The notes under the pieces were generated by a model, which did not search any database, was not told the DNA's origin, and saw only the letters and a list, made by a program, of their open reading frames with translations. This document shows positions 1 to 9,326 of a stretch of 64,000 nt of DNA, piece by piece. Source of the stretch: Pirellulales bacterium. GTDB lineage: Bacteria; Planctomycetota; Planctomycetia; Pirellulales; JAEUIK01. The stretch spans positions 372,001-436,000 of the forward strand of contig JAHBXR010000002.1 in assembly GCA_019636335.1 (NCBI GenBank), written 5' to 3'. The stretch's first letter is position 1. Every line of letters starts with the position of its first letter. Made by a program: the position numbers and the translations under genes.

Positions 1-417
1 GAGGACGCGGTGTCGGCCCTGACACAGATCGTCGGTCAGAAGCCGGTGATCACGAAGGCCCGCACCTCGATCGCCGGGTTCAAACTCCGCGAAGGCCAGC
101 AGATCGGCTGCAAGGCCACGCTGCGTGGCGCCCGGATGTACGAGTTCCTCGATCGACTGATCTCGGTCGCGATCCCGCGCGTGCGCGACTTCCGCGGTCT
201 CGATCCGGACGGTTTCGACCACCGGGGGAACTACAACATGGGGCTGTCCGAGCAGCTCGTGTTCCCGGAATTGAATCCGGACAAGTACACCCGCGTGCAG
301 GGGATGAACATCACGATGGTCATCTCGACGAATAGCGACGACGAGTCGCGGGAATTGCTCCGCGGCTTTGGCATGCCCTTCAAGGCGCCCGAGGGTCAAA
401 AGGCCGGCGCCGCCTGA
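1..417 (+). CDS. rplE: 50S ribosomal protein L5 (5' partial)
   Basis: C-terminal 138 residues of ribosomal protein L5, which binds 5S rRNA in the central protuberance of the large subunit. The frame is open from base 1, so roughly 40 N-terminal residues of a usual ~180-residue protein lie outside the window. Recognisable L5 stretches are [20 protein letters not shown], the RVRDFRGL segment and the [10 protein letters not shown] strand near the end. It is the first gene of a same-strand ribosomal protein run and is followed by rpsN after 82 bases, the usual spc order. Confidence 0.97.
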   Translation, partial: EDAVSALTQIVGQKPVITKARTSIAGFKLREGQQIGCKATLRGARMYEFLDRLISVAIPRVRDFRGLDPDGFDHRGNYNMGLSEQLVFPELNPDKYTRVQGMNITMVISTNSDDESRELLRGFGMPFKAPEGQKAGAA

Positions 418-499
418 GTGGCGGAAGCGCGTGAGCGAAATCACTGACTTGCCCGGGTCGAATGGCGGCCGCGGGACATAACGACGAACAGGACATTCG

Positions 500-685
500 A
501 TGGCCAGCAAATCGAAAATCGCGATGGCGAAGCGGAAGCCGAAGTTTTCCACTCGGCTCGTGCGTCGCTGTCTGTTGTGCGGCCGGCCGCGTGCCGTGTA
601 TCGCAAGTTCGGAATCTGCCGCATCTGCTTCAAGAATCTGGCGAACGATGGCCTGATTCCGGGCGTGAAGAAGGCCAGTTGGTAA
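500..685 (+). CDS. rpsN: 30S ribosomal protein S14, zinc-binding type Z
   Basis: Small-subunit head protein of 61 residues, the short zinc form of S14. The four zinc ligands are visible as two CxxC pairs, C24/C27 (CLLC) and C40/C43 (CRIC). The long zinc-free form would be about 100 residues and lack these cysteines. The ATG at 500 gives the expected [17 protein letters not shown] start, and no longer upstream extension resembles S14. It lies between rplE and rpsH as in the spc operon, 15 bases before rpsH. Confidence 0.96.
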   Translation: MASKSKIAMAKRKPKFSTRLVRRCLLCGRPRAVYRKFGICRICFKNLANDGLIPGVKKASW

Positions 686-700
686 GGGAACCGCACGACG

Positions 701-1096
701 ATGATGACCGACCCGATTGCCGACATGTTGACCCGTCTCCGCAATGCGGTGCGCGTCGAACGCCCTCATGTCGAGATGCCGGTTTCCAAAGTGAAGCGCG
801 GCCTCGCCGAGGTGCTCAAGCGCGAAGGCTACATCTGGGACTGGGAAGAAGTCGAATCCCAGCCGGTGAAGCAGTTGCGCATTCACCTCAAGTACGGACC
901 GAACGGCGAGCGCGTCATTCGGCACATTCGCCGCGTCAGCAAGCCGGGGCGCCGCGTGTACAGCGGCCACGGCACGCTGCGGCCGGTGTTGAACGGCCTG
1001 GGCATCTCGATCATCAGCACCAGCCGCGGCGTGATCAGCGACCGCGAGGCGCGACAGCGCAAGCTGGGGGGCGAAGTGTTGTGCGAGTTGTACTAG
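701..1096 (+). CDS. rpsH: 30S ribosomal protein S8
   Basis: S8 binds the central domain of 16S rRNA and in enterobacteria also represses spc mRNA translation. The 131-residue product has family length, starts MMTDPIADMLTRLRNA and ends with the typical STSRGVISDREAR plus GGEVLCELY tail. The first two codons are both ATG, so the true start could be 701 or 704. It sits between rpsN and rplF. Whether it autoregulates this operon cannot be read from the sequence. Confidence 0.97.
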   Translation: MMTDPIADMLTRLRNAVRVERPHVEMPVSKVKRGLAEVLKREGYIWDWEEVESQPVKQLRIHLKYGPNGERVIRHIRRVSKPGRRVYSGHGTLRPVLNGLGISIISTSRGVISDREARQRKLGGEVLCELY

Positions 1097-1158
1097 TTGC
1101 CAGCAGCACGCACCCGCCTGTAGCAAACACGAACACGTAACGACAAGGCTCATTCGTC

Positions 1159-1704
1159 ATGTCCCGTATCGGCAAGAAACCGGTTTCCATTCCCGGCGGC
1201 GTCAAGGCCGGCATCGAGGGACGCACCGTCTCGATTGAAGGTCCGCTCGGGAAGCTCTCCTGGGAGTTCCGTCCCGAAGTGACGGTCGAGGCCGACGCCG
1301 GCGCGAACGAAATGCGCGTCTCGCGCAAGTCGGAGGACCGGCTCTCGCGATCGTTGCACGGCCTGACTCGCGCCATGATCCAGAACATGATCGTCGGCGT
1401 CACGCAGGGCTACGAGAAGCGGCTCGAGATCGTGGGGGTCGGCTATTTGGCGGCCGTACAGAAGGACGTGCTGCAGGTGCGTGTCGGCTTCGCGAACGAA
1501 GTCCACACGAAGATTCCACCGGGGCTGACGGTGACCTGCCCCGATCAGACGCACGTGCTGATCAAGGGCATCGACAAGCAGTTGGTCGGTCAGTTTGCGG
1601 CCGAGATTCGCTCGATTCGCAAGCCAGAGCCCTACAAGGGCAAGGGCGTGCGTTATGAAGGCGAAGCGGTCCGTCGCAAGGCCGGCAAGGCAGTGGTGAA
1701 GTAA
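1159..1704 (+). CDS. rplF: 50S ribosomal protein L6
   Basis: L6 lies near the factor-binding site of the large subunit. The 181-residue protein begins [18 protein letters not shown] and contains the diagnostic [20 protein letters not shown] block near the C-terminus. Length and both duplicated L6 domains are normal. The 62-base gap before it has no gene. Confidence 0.97.
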   Translation: MSRIGKKPVSIPGGVKAGIEGRTVSIEGPLGKLSWEFRPEVTVEADAGANEMRVSRKSEDRLSRSLHGLTRAMIQNMIVGVTQGYEKRLEIVGVGYLAAVQKDVLQVRVGFANEVHTKIPPGLTVTCPDQTHVLIKGIDKQLVGQFAAEIRSIRKPEPYKGKGVRYEGEAVRRKAGKAVVK

Positions 1705-1780
1705 GCAATCGATCCCGACGTTCGAGCGGCCCGACGCCGGTGGGCGTCGCACGAGCCCCGACGACAACGAGGCGACTCCA

Positions 1781-2149
1781 GTGAATCACGACAAGACGAT
1801 TTTCCGGCAACGCAAGCGACGCCGTTTTCGAGTGCGCAAGCGCCTGAAGGGGACCGCCGAACGTCCCCGCCTGGCCGTGTATCGCAGCCACAAGAACATC
1901 GCGGCGCAGGTGATCGACGACAGCGAGGGGCGGACCCTCATGTCGGTCAGCACGCAGGATGGCTCGTTGCGTGGCACGTTGAAGTACGGCGGCAACAAGG
2001 CGGCGGCGGAAGTGGTCGGTCGCGCGATCGCCGAGAAGGCCTTGGCCGCGGGCGTGAAGCAGGTCTGCTTCGACCGCCGAGAATATCAATACCACGGCCG
2101 CGTGGCCGCGCTGGCCGATGCGGCCCGCGGCGCCGGTTTGTCGTTCTAA
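1781..2149 (+). CDS. rplR: 50S ribosomal protein L18
   Basis: 5S rRNA-binding protein of 122 residues. The N-terminus is strongly basic ([20 protein letters not shown]), followed by [19 protein letters not shown] and the conserved C-terminal [19 protein letters not shown]. The start is a GTG at 1781 preceded by purine-rich GAGGCGACTCCA. It occupies the usual place between rplF and rpsE. Confidence 0.96.
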   Translation: MNHDKTIFRQRKRRRFRVRKRLKGTAERPRLAVYRSHKNIAAQVIDDSEGRTLMSVSTQDGSLRGTLKYGGNKAAAEVVGRAIAEKALAAGVKQVCFDRREYQYHGRVAALADAARGAGLSF

Positions 2150-2275
2150 GCAGCCCGACGGGACGACGAATTACCTGAAGAGAACTAAGACGTATCCCCC
2201 CGGCGGCCCGGTGACGGGCGGCCAGACCAGGCGAGCGCCCCCGGCGATCGCCCTATTTTGCGGAGCCATCCAATC

Positions 2276-2761
2276 GTGTCGAGCGAATCGAACCGCGGAG
2301 AGTTGATTGACAAGGTCGTGAAGATCAAGCGTTGCGCCGCCGTGGTCAAGGGTGGTCGCCGCTTCAGCTTCGCGGCGATGGTGGTCGTCGGCAACGGCCG
2401 GGCGAAGGTGGGGTGGGGCTACGGCAAGGCCAACGAAGTGCCGCCGGCGGTCGAAAAGGCCGTCAAGGACGGCAGCCGCAATATGTTCGAGGTGGCCCTC
2501 GAAGGGGGCACCATTCCCCACATCGTCAAGGGACAGTACGGCGCGGCTCGCGTCGTGCTCGTGCCGGCCAGCCCGGGTACGGGCGTGATTGCCGGCGCCA
2601 GCGTTCGCGCCGTGTGCGAAGCGGCCGGTATCCACGATATTCTCACGAAGAGTTTTGGCAGTAGCAATCCGGTCAATCTGGTGAAAGCGACAATTGCCGC
2701 CCTGCAGCAATTGCGTACCCGCCAGGAAGTGGAACGCCTGCGCGGAGTCAGCTTGTCATGA
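2276..2761 (+). CDS. rpsE: 30S ribosomal protein S5
   Basis: S5 contributes to decoding accuracy at the mRNA entry channel. I chose GTG at 2276 (SSESNRGELIDKVVKIKRC), with GGAG about 12 bases upstream, over an in-frame TTG at 2258 that would add six unrelated residues. The product is 161 residues and contains FAAMVVVGNGRAKVGWGYGK and PASPGTGVIAGASVRAVCE, both diagnostic. Its stop overlaps the rplO start in an ATGA arrangement, so translation is probably coupled. The L30 gene usually found between rpsE and rplO is missing. Confidence 0.96.
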   Translation: MSSESNRGELIDKVVKIKRCAAVVKGGRRFSFAAMVVVGNGRAKVGWGYGKANEVPPAVEKAVKDGSRNMFEVALEGGTIPHIVKGQYGAARVVLVPASPGTGVIAGASVRAVCEAAGIHDILTKSFGSSNPVNLVKATIAALQQLRTRQEVERLRGVSLS

Positions 2762-3255
2762 ATTTGGATCAAGTCCATCGCGGTATTAAAAAGCACAAGC
2801 GTCGCAAGCGCATCGGTCGTGGCACGGGATCGGGCCGTGGCAAGACGAGCACGCGCGGCCACAAGGGTCAGGGCCAGCTTGCCGGCTGGAGCCAGCACCC
2901 GGCCTTCGAAGGCGGTCAGCTCCCCCTGGCTCGGCGGATTCCCAAGCGCGGCTTCAACAACCGTTGGGCGCTGGTCGTGGCGGCGGTGAATGTCAGCCAA
3001 CTCGAGGCCGCCTTCGACCAGGGCGCCGAGGTGACCCCAGACGCCGTCCGCGAGCAGGGGCTGGCCACGGGGCGCTTCGACCAGTTGAAGATCCTGGGCA
3101 ACGGCGAATTGAAGAAGAAATTGAAGATTTCGGCCCATCGCTTCAGCCAATCGGCCCGCGACAAGATCGCGCAGGCGGGGGGCGAGGTGATCGAGTTGCC
3201 AGGCGCCGCCCCGGTCGTGAAGGGGGAGAAGCGCAAGGCGGCCGCCAAGAAGTAG
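2758..3255 (+). CDS. rplO: 50S ribosomal protein L15
   Basis: Large-subunit assembly protein of 165 residues. The N-terminal glycine/arginine-rich tail GRGTGSGRGKTSTRGHKGQ and the following GGQLPLARRIPKRGFNN motif identify L15. The C-terminus ends in a basic KGEKRKAAAKK extension. The start overlaps the rpsE stop (ATGA). About 170 bases separate it from secY. Confidence 0.97.
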   Translation: MNLDQVHRGIKKHKRRKRIGRGTGSGRGKTSTRGHKGQGQLAGWSQHPAFEGGQLPLARRIPKRGFNNRWALVVAAVNVSQLEAAFDQGAEVTPDAVREQGLATGRFDQLKILGNGELKKKLKISAHRFSQSARDKIAQAGGEVIELPGAAPVVKGEKRKAAAKK

Positions 3256-3426
3256 TTCCAGACCTGGAATTCCAGACAGGCAGTCTGGCAGGGACGAGAG
3301 TCTGAATCGACGGGCGGAGTCGCCTTTTCGACAAGGGCCGTGAGCGGTTACACTTAGGCCGGATTTCGCCACGGCACGGATGGCGTTTTGCGGTTTCGGC
3401 CAGAGGGCCCCAGGACGGATCGACTC

Positions 3427-4788
3427 ATGCTCGAGAAACTTCGCGTCGTCTTTACCATTCCCGAGTTGCGGCAGAAGATCCTGCTGACGCTCATGCTGCT
3501 GGCCATCTATCGGGTCGGCTGGTGGATACCGCTGCCGGTCGCCGATCCGGCGGCCATGAAGGCCCTCTTCTCGTCGCAGGCCAACCAGGGTCTCGGCGCG
3601 ATGATGCAACAGGTGGCGGTCTTTAGCGCCACGCAGTTGAATCAGGCCACCATCTTCGGCCTGGGCATCATGCCCTACATCTCGGCCTCGATTATCTTCC
3701 AGTTGCTGGGCAGCGTCTGGACGCCGCTCGAGCAGTTGCAGAAAGAAGGCGAGACGGGGCGCAAGAAGATCAATGAATATACCCGCTATGCCACGGTGGT
3801 GATCTGCCTGGGGCAAAGCTGGTTCTACGTGAAGTGGCTGCAGGACTATCAGCTCATCCGCCAGGATGACATGTTCCTCAACGCCAGTGGCGGCCTCTGG
3901 TTCCCCTGGTGGATCGTCGCCATTCTGACGATGACCGCCGGCACCGTCTTCTTGATGTGGCTGGGCGAGCAGATCGACGAGTATGGCATCGGCAACGGCA
4001 TCAGCTTGTTGATCATGGCGGGCATTCTGGCTCAGATGCCGGCCGCCGGTTGGCGCTTGATCGGCCCGCTGGTGAAGGAAGGCTTCGAGTTGGGGGGCAC
4101 GGGGGTTGGCCCCGAGACCTTGCTCGTCCTGGCCGCGTTGTTCGTGGCGGTGGTCGTGGGGGTGGTGTTCATCACCCAGGGCCAGCGTCGCATTCCGATG
4201 CAGAGCGCCAAGCACGTGCGTGGACGCCGGGTGTTCGGTTCGGGCGGACGCCAGTATCTGCCGTTGCGGGTGAATCAGGCCGGCGTGATGCCGATCATCT
4301 TCGCCAGCAGTCTGCTCATGTTCCCCCAGATGCTCTTCACGCTGTTGGCCAACTACACGGCTTCGCCGATCTGGCGGACGCTGTCCGATTCCTTCTCGCG
4401 TGGCACGTCGTTCATGTACAACCTGTTGTACGTGTTGCTGATCTACTTCTTCTGTTACTTCTGGACCGCGATTACCTTCAATCCGAAGGATATGGCGAAC
4501 AATCTGAAGGACTTCGGCAACTTCATTCCCGGTTATCGGCCCGGCAAGCGGACGGCGGATTACCTGGAAAAAGTCACCGTGCGCATTACTTACGTGGGGG
4601 CGGGCTTCCTGGCGCTCGTGGCCATCACGCCGACGATCGTTTCGGCGGCGATGGGCATCGATCCGTTGGTGGCCAGCTTCTACGGTGGAACGGGCTTGCT
4701 GATCGCGGTGAGTGTTGCCTTCGACCTCGTGCAGAAGATCGACAGCCACCTTGTCATGCGAAACTATCGTGGCCTCTTGGAAAAGTGA
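3427..4788 (+). CDS. secY: Preprotein translocase subunit SecY
   Basis: Channel subunit of the Sec translocon in the cytoplasmic membrane. ATG at 3427 gives MLEKLRVVFTIPELRQKILL, a typical SecY start; the frame is open further upstream but that extension is not SecY-like. The 453-residue protein has about ten hydrophobic segments, the plug-region GIMPYISASIIFQLL, the GNGISLLIMAGI segment and the cytoplasmic loop RRIPMQSAKHVRGRR. The C-terminal YRGLLEK is usual. It is followed by adk and map, the common secY-adk-map order. Confidence 0.97.
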   Translation: MLEKLRVVFTIPELRQKILLTLMLLAIYRVGWWIPLPVADPAAMKALFSSQANQGLGAMMQQVAVFSATQLNQATIFGLGIMPYISASIIFQLLGSVWTPLEQLQKEGETGRKKINEYTRYATVVICLGQSWFYVKWLQDYQLIRQDDMFLNASGGLWFPWWIVAILTMTAGTVFLMWLGEQIDEYGIGNGISLLIMAGILAQMPAAGWRLIGPLVKEGFELGGTGVGPETLLVLAALFVAVVVGVVFITQGQRRIPMQSAKHVRGRRVFGSGGRQYLPLRVNQAGVMPIIFASSLLMFPQMLFTLLANYTASPIWRTLSDSFSRGTSFMYNLLYVLLIYFFCYFWTAITFNPKDMANNLKDFGNFIPGYRPGKRTADYLEKVTVRITYVGAGFLALVAITPTIVSAAMGIDPLVASFYGGTGLLIAVSVAFDLVQKIDSHLVMRNYRGLLEK

Positions 4789-4856
4789 CGCCCAGACAAG
4801 CTGGGAGCCGGGGGGCGCGGGAGTTCCCCGGCCGCGCTGCGGCGGAGACTCGGACG

Positions 4857-5432
4857 ATGCGTATCGTGCTTATTGGTCCCCCGGGCGCTGGCAAGGGGAC
4901 GCAGTCCGAGCGGATCGTCCGCCATCTTCGCATTCCGCACATTTCGACCGGCGACATGTTGCGGGCGGCGATTCAACAGAAGACACGCATCGGTTCGTTG
5001 GCGACCGAGTACCTGTCGAGCGGTCGACTCGTGCCCGATCCGTTGATCCTGCAGTTGGTGGGCGAGCGTCTGTCGAAGCCCGACTGCGAAACGGGTTATT
5101 TGTTCGACGGTTTTCCCCGCACGCAGGGGCAGGCTGTTTCGCTTGACAAGTTTTTGTCCGATTTGAAAACACCGCTCGACCTGGTGCTTGAGTTGCAAGT
5201 CTCCGAGGAAACATTGCTCGAACGTCTCGCGCAGCGCGGCCGCGCCGACGATCACCCGCAGGTGATCCGCGAGCGCTTCCGCGCCTATCGCGATCAGACC
5301 AAGCCCTTGTCCGACTACTATCGCGACCGCGGTTTGCTGGTGGCGGTGAACGGGGGCGGCACGCCGGACGAAGTCTTTCAACGCATTATCGAAGCGGTGC
5401 AGAGCCACGAGCGAGGAGAGGGCGCCAAGTGA
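4857..5432 (+). CDS. adk: Adenylate kinase (short, LID-less form)
   Basis: Catalyses ATP + AMP to 2 ADP in the cytoplasm. The 191-residue protein opens [16 protein letters not shown], with the P-loop GPPGAGKG at residues 7-14. It then shows the AMP-binding [11 protein letters not shown] and the [12 protein letters not shown] motif. The LID is reduced to a short [11 protein letters not shown] turn with no four-cysteine zinc insertion, so this is the short isoform. The stop overlaps the GTG start of map by four bases, indicating coupled expression. Confidence 0.95.
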   Translation: MRIVLIGPPGAGKGTQSERIVRHLRIPHISTGDMLRAAIQQKTRIGSLATEYLSSGRLVPDPLILQLVGERLSKPDCETGYLFDGFPRTQGQAVSLDKFLSDLKTPLDLVLELQVSEETLLERLAQRGRADDHPQVIRERFRAYRDQTKPLSDYYRDRGLLVAVNGGGTPDEVFQRIIEAVQSHERGEGAK

Positions 5433-6217
5433 CGAATCTGCGTTCTCCTCGTGAAATCGGCCTGATGCGCAGGGCGGGCCTCGTCGTGTGGGGCGCCCAC
5501 CAGATCGCCGCGCAGATGGTGCGTCCGGGGGTCACGACGGGCGAGATCGACGCCGCCATCGAGAAGTTCTTTGCCGAGAAGCATGCGGTGCCCCTGTTCA
5601 AGGGGGTGCCGGGCAAGGTGCCCTTCCCGGCGGTGAGCTGCATCTCGGTCAACGAAGAAGTGGTACACGGCATTCCCGGCCCGCGCGTGCTGCGCGAGGG
5701 GGATGTGATCAGCATCGACACGGGCTGCCGTCTCGACGGCTGGTGTGGCGACTCGGCTTATACGCACCCGGTGGGCCAGGTCGAGCCGAAGGTAGCCAAC
5801 CTGCTGACGATCACCGAAGGAGTGTTGAAGCTGGCGATCGATCTGATGGGCAAGAAGAGCCGTTGGAGCGAGGTCGCCGCGCAGATGGAATCGTACGTCA
5901 AAGGGGCGGGGTTCAGCGTGGTCGAGAGTTTCGTCGGCCACGGCATCGGACGCGAGATGCACGAGGATCCGCAGGTACCGAATTTCGCCAGCAGTTCGCT
6001 GCGGCATTCGAGCGACTTCCGGATCGAGCCGGGGCTGGTCATCGCGGTCGAGCCGATGGTGAACATGGGCACGAAGCGGGTGCGGGAGCTGTCCGACCAT
6101 TGGACGCAAGCCACGCAGGATGGGCTCCCCAGTGCTCATTTCGAGCATACGATCGCCATGACCGAGGATGGGCCGTTCGTGCTGACCGGCCCTCCGCGCG
6201 AGGGCGAAGAGGTGTAA
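5429..6217 (+). CDS. map: Methionine aminopeptidase, type I
   Basis: Removes initiator methionine from nascent proteins. The 262-residue, single-domain enzyme starts at a GTG overlapping the adk stop. The five metal ligands of the pita-bread fold can be located: Asp in [11 protein letters not shown], Asp in WCGDSAYTH, His in [14 protein letters not shown], Glu in [11 protein letters not shown] and Glu in [12 protein letters not shown]. No N-terminal zinc-finger extension is present. It closes the secY-adk-map group before the alpha-operon genes. Confidence 0.96.
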   Translation: MTNLRSPREIGLMRRAGLVVWGAHQIAAQMVRPGVTTGEIDAAIEKFFAEKHAVPLFKGVPGKVPFPAVSCISVNEEVVHGIPGPRVLREGDVISIDTGCRLDGWCGDSAYTHPVGQVEPKVANLLTITEGVLKLAIDLMGKKSRWSEVAAQMESYVKGAGFSVVESFVGHGIGREMHEDPQVPNFASSSLRHSSDFRIEPGLVIAVEPMVNMGTKRVRELSDHWTQATQDGLPSAHFEHTIAMTEDGPFVLTGPPREGEEV

Positions 6218-6275
6218 CGACGAGGACGGGCCGTCCGCGGTCCAAAATCGGGGCAAATTCCGTGCCGGGGGTGGC

Positions 6276-6305
6276 TTGCACACCGGCCTCAAAGACGCTT
6301 ATACT
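6276..6305 (+). promoter_or_regulatory. Candidate sigma-70 promoter for rpmJ-rplQ
   Basis: TTGCAC (6276-6281) and TATACT (6300-6305) are separated by 18 bases and lie about 45 bases upstream of the rpmJ start, in the gap after map. This would give the rpmJ-rpsM-rpsK-rpsD-rpoA-rplQ group its own promoter inside the larger ribosomal cluster. Judged only by match to the consensus. Confidence 0.55.
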
Positions 6306-6351
6306 TAGGCGCTTTCGACCAAACTCGGAAGCGATAGTCAGAAGAGCCGCC

Positions 6352-6465
6352 ATGAAAGTCCGCGCCAGTGTCAAGCGGGTCTGCGAGCACTGCAAGATTG
6401 TGCGCCGTCGGGGCGTCGTCTACGTGATCTGCTCAAACCCCCGCCATAAGCAGCGCCAAGGATGA
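6352..6465 (+). CDS. rpmJ: 50S ribosomal protein L36
   Basis: 37-residue basic zinc ribbon protein of the large subunit. The start [15 protein letters not shown] and end NPRHKQRQG match L36. The zinc ligands are C11, C14, C27 and H32, so it is the zinc-containing (C+) form. It lies between map and rpsM. infA, often found just before rpmJ, is not present. Confidence 0.96.
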   Translation: MKVRASVKRVCEHCKIVRRRGVVYVICSNPRHKQRQG

Positions 6466-6602
6466 TCTGCCACGCGTGTGCTTCCCGCCCCTGGGTTCGG
6501 TCGGGCTCGCCGAAGGGCTGATTTTCCGCCGTTCGCGCTACCGCGCACGCCGGCGCCACTCGTCGCTACCTCGACGAGAGATTACGTACAGGATTTCTAA
6601 AC

Positions 6603-6986
6603 ATGCCGCGTTTGTTGGGTGTTGATATTCCGAACGATCGTCCGACGATCGTTTCGCTGACGTACCTCTATGGCGTCGGCCCGAAGGTCGCGCGCGAGTT
6701 GTGCCACAAGGCCGGGGTCAACCCCCAGGCCAAGGCACGCGAGCTGCACGAGGACGAGCTCGGCCGTCTGGCCGCCTTGCTCGACAAGGACTACGTCGTC
6801 GAGGGGCAGCTTCGTCGTCAGACCGCGCAGAACATCGCCCGCCTGCGCGACATCAATTGCTATCGGGGTGTCCGTCATCGCCGCGGCCTGCCGGTTCGCG
6901 GTCAGCGCACCCGCACCAACGCCCGCACCCGCAAGGGTCCAAAGAAGACGGTCGCCGGAAAGAAGGGTGTGAAGGACCTGCGTTAG
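6603..6986 (+). CDS. rpsM: 30S ribosomal protein S13
   Basis: Head protein of the small subunit contacting L5 across the subunit bridge. 127 residues; MPRLLGVDIPNDRPT, the helix-hairpin-helix-like YGVGPKVARELC, and the basic tail RGQRTRTNARTRKGPKK are characteristic. The 136-base gap after rpmJ contains no gene. It begins the rpsM-rpsK-rpsD-rpoA-rplQ alpha operon. Confidence 0.97.
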   Translation: MPRLLGVDIPNDRPTIVSLTYLYGVGPKVARELCHKAGVNPQAKARELHEDELGRLAALLDKDYVVEGQLRRQTAQNIARLRDINCYRGVRHRRGLPVRGQRTRTNARTRKGPKKTVAGKKGVKDLR

Positions 6987-7043
6987 TCCGCCGGCCCGCC
7001 CCCTGACCCCCCCGCCAATTCATTTACGAGGAGCACGCCCAAC

Positions 7044-7424
7044 GTGGGTAAAGCCAAACGCCGCAAAGTACGCCGCAACGTGACCGCGGGCATCGCCTAC
7101 ATCAAGGCGACGTTCAACAACACGACGGTCACCATCACCGATACCAAGGGTGACACCCTCTGCTGGGCCAGCGCCGGCACCAGTGGCTTCAAGGGGAGCC
7201 GCAAGAGCACCCCCTTCGCCGGACAGAGCGCCGCGCAACAGGCTGCCGAGAAGGCGCAGAAGTTTGGCGTCAAAGAGGTCGAGGTCAGGGTGAAGGGGCC
7301 GGGCAGCGGCCGCGAGAGCGCCATTACCGCCCTGCAAAGCGCCGGGCTGACAATCAAATCGATCGAAGACATCACGCCGTTGCCCCACAATGGTTGCCGT
7401 CCCCCCAAGAAGCGGCGCGTGTAG
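7044..7424 (+). CDS. rpsK: 30S ribosomal protein S11
   Basis: Platform protein of the small subunit, 126 residues. Start is GTG at 7044, preceded by [26 protein letters not shown], the [13 protein letters not shown] loop and the C-terminal [15 protein letters not shown] are diagnostic. Gene order rpsM-rpsK-rpsD is standard. Confidence 0.97.
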   Translation: MGKAKRRKVRRNVTAGIAYIKATFNNTTVTITDTKGDTLCWASAGTSGFKGSRKSTPFAGQSAAQQAAEKAQKFGVKEVEVRVKGPGSGRESAITALQSAGLTIKSIEDITPLPHNGCRPPKKRRV

Positions 7425-7515
7425 GGTCGTGCGGTCTCGCCGCGACCGCACACTGGCTGTAGCACATTGACGGAATCGCACTAGAAACGATCACTGAGAC
7501 GAACCGGAATTACGC

Positions 7516-8142
7516 ATGGCTCGACAAACTGGAGCAGTCTGCCGCCTCTGCCGCCGCGAGGGCATCAAGCTGTTTCTCAAGGGAACGCGTTGCGATACGC
7601 CGAAGTGTGCGGTTGAACGCCGCGACTCCCCCCCCGGACAGCAGCAATCGCGCCGCGGCAAGCAGACCGATTACGGCACCCACCTGCGCGAGAAGCAGAA
7701 GGTCAAGCACTATTACGGCGTGCTCGAGCGGCAGTTCCGCCTCTACTTCGCGGAAGCCAGCCGCTCGAAGGGCAACACCGGCGAATCGCTGATGAGCCTG
7801 CTCGAGCGCCGCTTGGATAACGTGGTGCATCGCTTGGGTTTCGGCCAGAGCCGCGCCCAGGCGCGCCAATTGGTGTCGCACGGCCACATCACGGTGAACG
7901 GCCGCCGCGTCGATATTCCCAGCTACCTGGTGCGACCGGGCGACGTCGTCCGCGTCAAGAATCGCACGAAGAGTTTGAATCTGGTTCACGCGAATCTGGC
8001 AGAGAGTCAACGTCAGGTGCCCGACTTCCTCAGCCGGGTCGACGGAGACTTGCCCGAAGGTCGCGTGAACCGCCTGCCGGAGAACGACGACGTATCGATC
8101 GCCGTGCAGACGCAGTTGATCATCGAGCTTTGCTCGCAGTAG
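7516..8142 (+). CDS. rpsD: 30S ribosomal protein S4, zinc type
   Basis: Primary 16S rRNA-binding assembly protein, 208 residues. The N-terminal domain has four cysteines, C9, C12, C26 and C31, consistent with the zinc-binding form of S4. An S4 RNA-binding domain follows (LERRLDNVVHRLGFGQSRAQ, then QLVSHGHITVNGRRVDIPSY). It lies in the alpha operon immediately before rpoA. Confidence 0.97.
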   Translation: MARQTGAVCRLCRREGIKLFLKGTRCDTPKCAVERRDSPPGQQQSRRGKQTDYGTHLREKQKVKHYYGVLERQFRLYFAEASRSKGNTGESLMSLLERRLDNVVHRLGFGQSRAQARQLVSHGHITVNGRRVDIPSYLVRPGDVVRVKNRTKSLNLVHANLAESQRQVPDFLSRVDGDLPEGRVNRLPENDDVSIAVQTQLIIELCSQ

Positions 8143-8277
8143 CGCCGCCCTGGCGCAACGGGAACGTGGCGCGAGCGCCGCGACCCGCCCACAAACAGGA
8201 ACGAATCGCCACCGGCCCCCCGCCCGACTTTACCGGTGGATTTTACTTGAGCCGCTGTTTGCTCACGGAGGCTTTCC

Positions 8278-9270
8278 ATGCGTATTCGATGGCGCGGTCT
8301 GGAACTTCCCAGTATCGTGACGTGCGACCGTTCGACCCTCACTTCCACTTATGGAAAGTTTGTTGCCGAGCCTTTCGAGCGCGGCTTTGGGGCGACGATC
8401 GGCAATAGTCTGCGGCGGATTCTGCTCTCGAGCCTCGAGGGCAGCTCCATCACGCAGATCAAGATCCACGGCGCGCAGCACGAGTTCACCACGCTGCCCG
8501 GCGTCGTCGAGGACATGACCGACGTGGTCCTCAATATCAAGTCGCTGATCGTGAAGAACTACAGCGAGCAGACCAAGGTCATCCAGATCGACCGCAAGAC
8601 CAAGGGCGTGGTGACGGGCGCCGACGTGATCGAGGACGAATCGGTCAAGGTGTTCAACAAGGATCACGTGATCGCCACGCTGACGGCCGACGTGCCATTG
8701 CAGATCGACATGGTGATCGAGAACGGCCGCGGCTACATTCCCGCCACCGAGCACAGCGCGAACGTGCAGGAGATCGGCATCATTCCGATCGACGCCGTGT
8801 ACAGCCCCGTGACCCGCGTGCGCTACGAGATCGAGGAGACGCGCGTCGGCCAGAAGACGAATTACGACAAGCTCACGCTCGAGATCTGGACCAACGGCAC
8901 GGTCCATCCCGAGATGGCGCTGGTCGAGGCGGCCAAGATTCTCCGCAAGCACCTGAATCCGTTCGTGCAGTATCACGAGCTCGGCTCGTCGATCCACACG
9001 CAGGCCCGCGGCCTGTCGGGCACGGGGGACGCGGCGCTCGAGGCCAAGCTCAACATGAGCATTGCCGAGTTGAGTCTCTCCGTGCGTGCCACGAACTGCC
9101 TCGAGTCGGAAAATATCAACTCCGTGCGCGATCTTGTCTCCCGGTCCGAAGATCAATTGCTCGAAGTGCGCAACTTCGGCGAGACGACGCTCAACGAAGT
9201 ACGCGAGAAGCTCTCCGAGCTCGGCTTGCGTCTCGGCATGCGATTGCCGTCCATGTCGTCGTCGGCCTGA
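8278..9270 (+). CDS. rpoA: DNA-directed RNA polymerase subunit alpha
   Basis: 330-residue alpha subunit. The N-terminal dimerisation/assembly domain includes [21 protein letters not shown] linker leads to the C-terminal domain with [20 protein letters not shown] and [14 protein letters not shown]. At positions matching the E. coli UP-element contacts, the Arg and Asn of VRATNC are kept, but the residue aligning with K298 is Thr (GETTL). A second, free-standing copy of the CTD is encoded at 22635-22919 and keeps that Lys. Confidence 0.97.
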   Translation: MRIRWRGLELPSIVTCDRSTLTSTYGKFVAEPFERGFGATIGNSLRRILLSSLEGSSITQIKIHGAQHEFTTLPGVVEDMTDVVLNIKSLIVKNYSEQTKVIQIDRKTKGVVTGADVIEDESVKVFNKDHVIATLTADVPLQIDMVIENGRGYIPATEHSANVQEIGIIPIDAVYSPVTRVRYEIEETRVGQKTNYDKLTLEIWTNGTVHPEMALVEAAKILRKHLNPFVQYHELGSSIHTQARGLSGTGDAALEAKLNMSIAELSLSVRATNCLESENINSVRDLVSRSEDQLLEVRNFGETTLNEVREKLSELGLRLGMRLPSMSSSA

Positions 9271-9326
9271 GAAAAGTGCCTGACTGTCCACAGACTACCG
9301 ACCACTAGCCACTGACAAGAACTGCC

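Noticed and set aside
2419..4749. 776-codon minus-strand open frame across rpsE, rplO and secY
   Set aside because: It is antisense to well-conserved genes, rich in His/Arg/Glu/Gln from GC-rich wobble positions, and matches no family.
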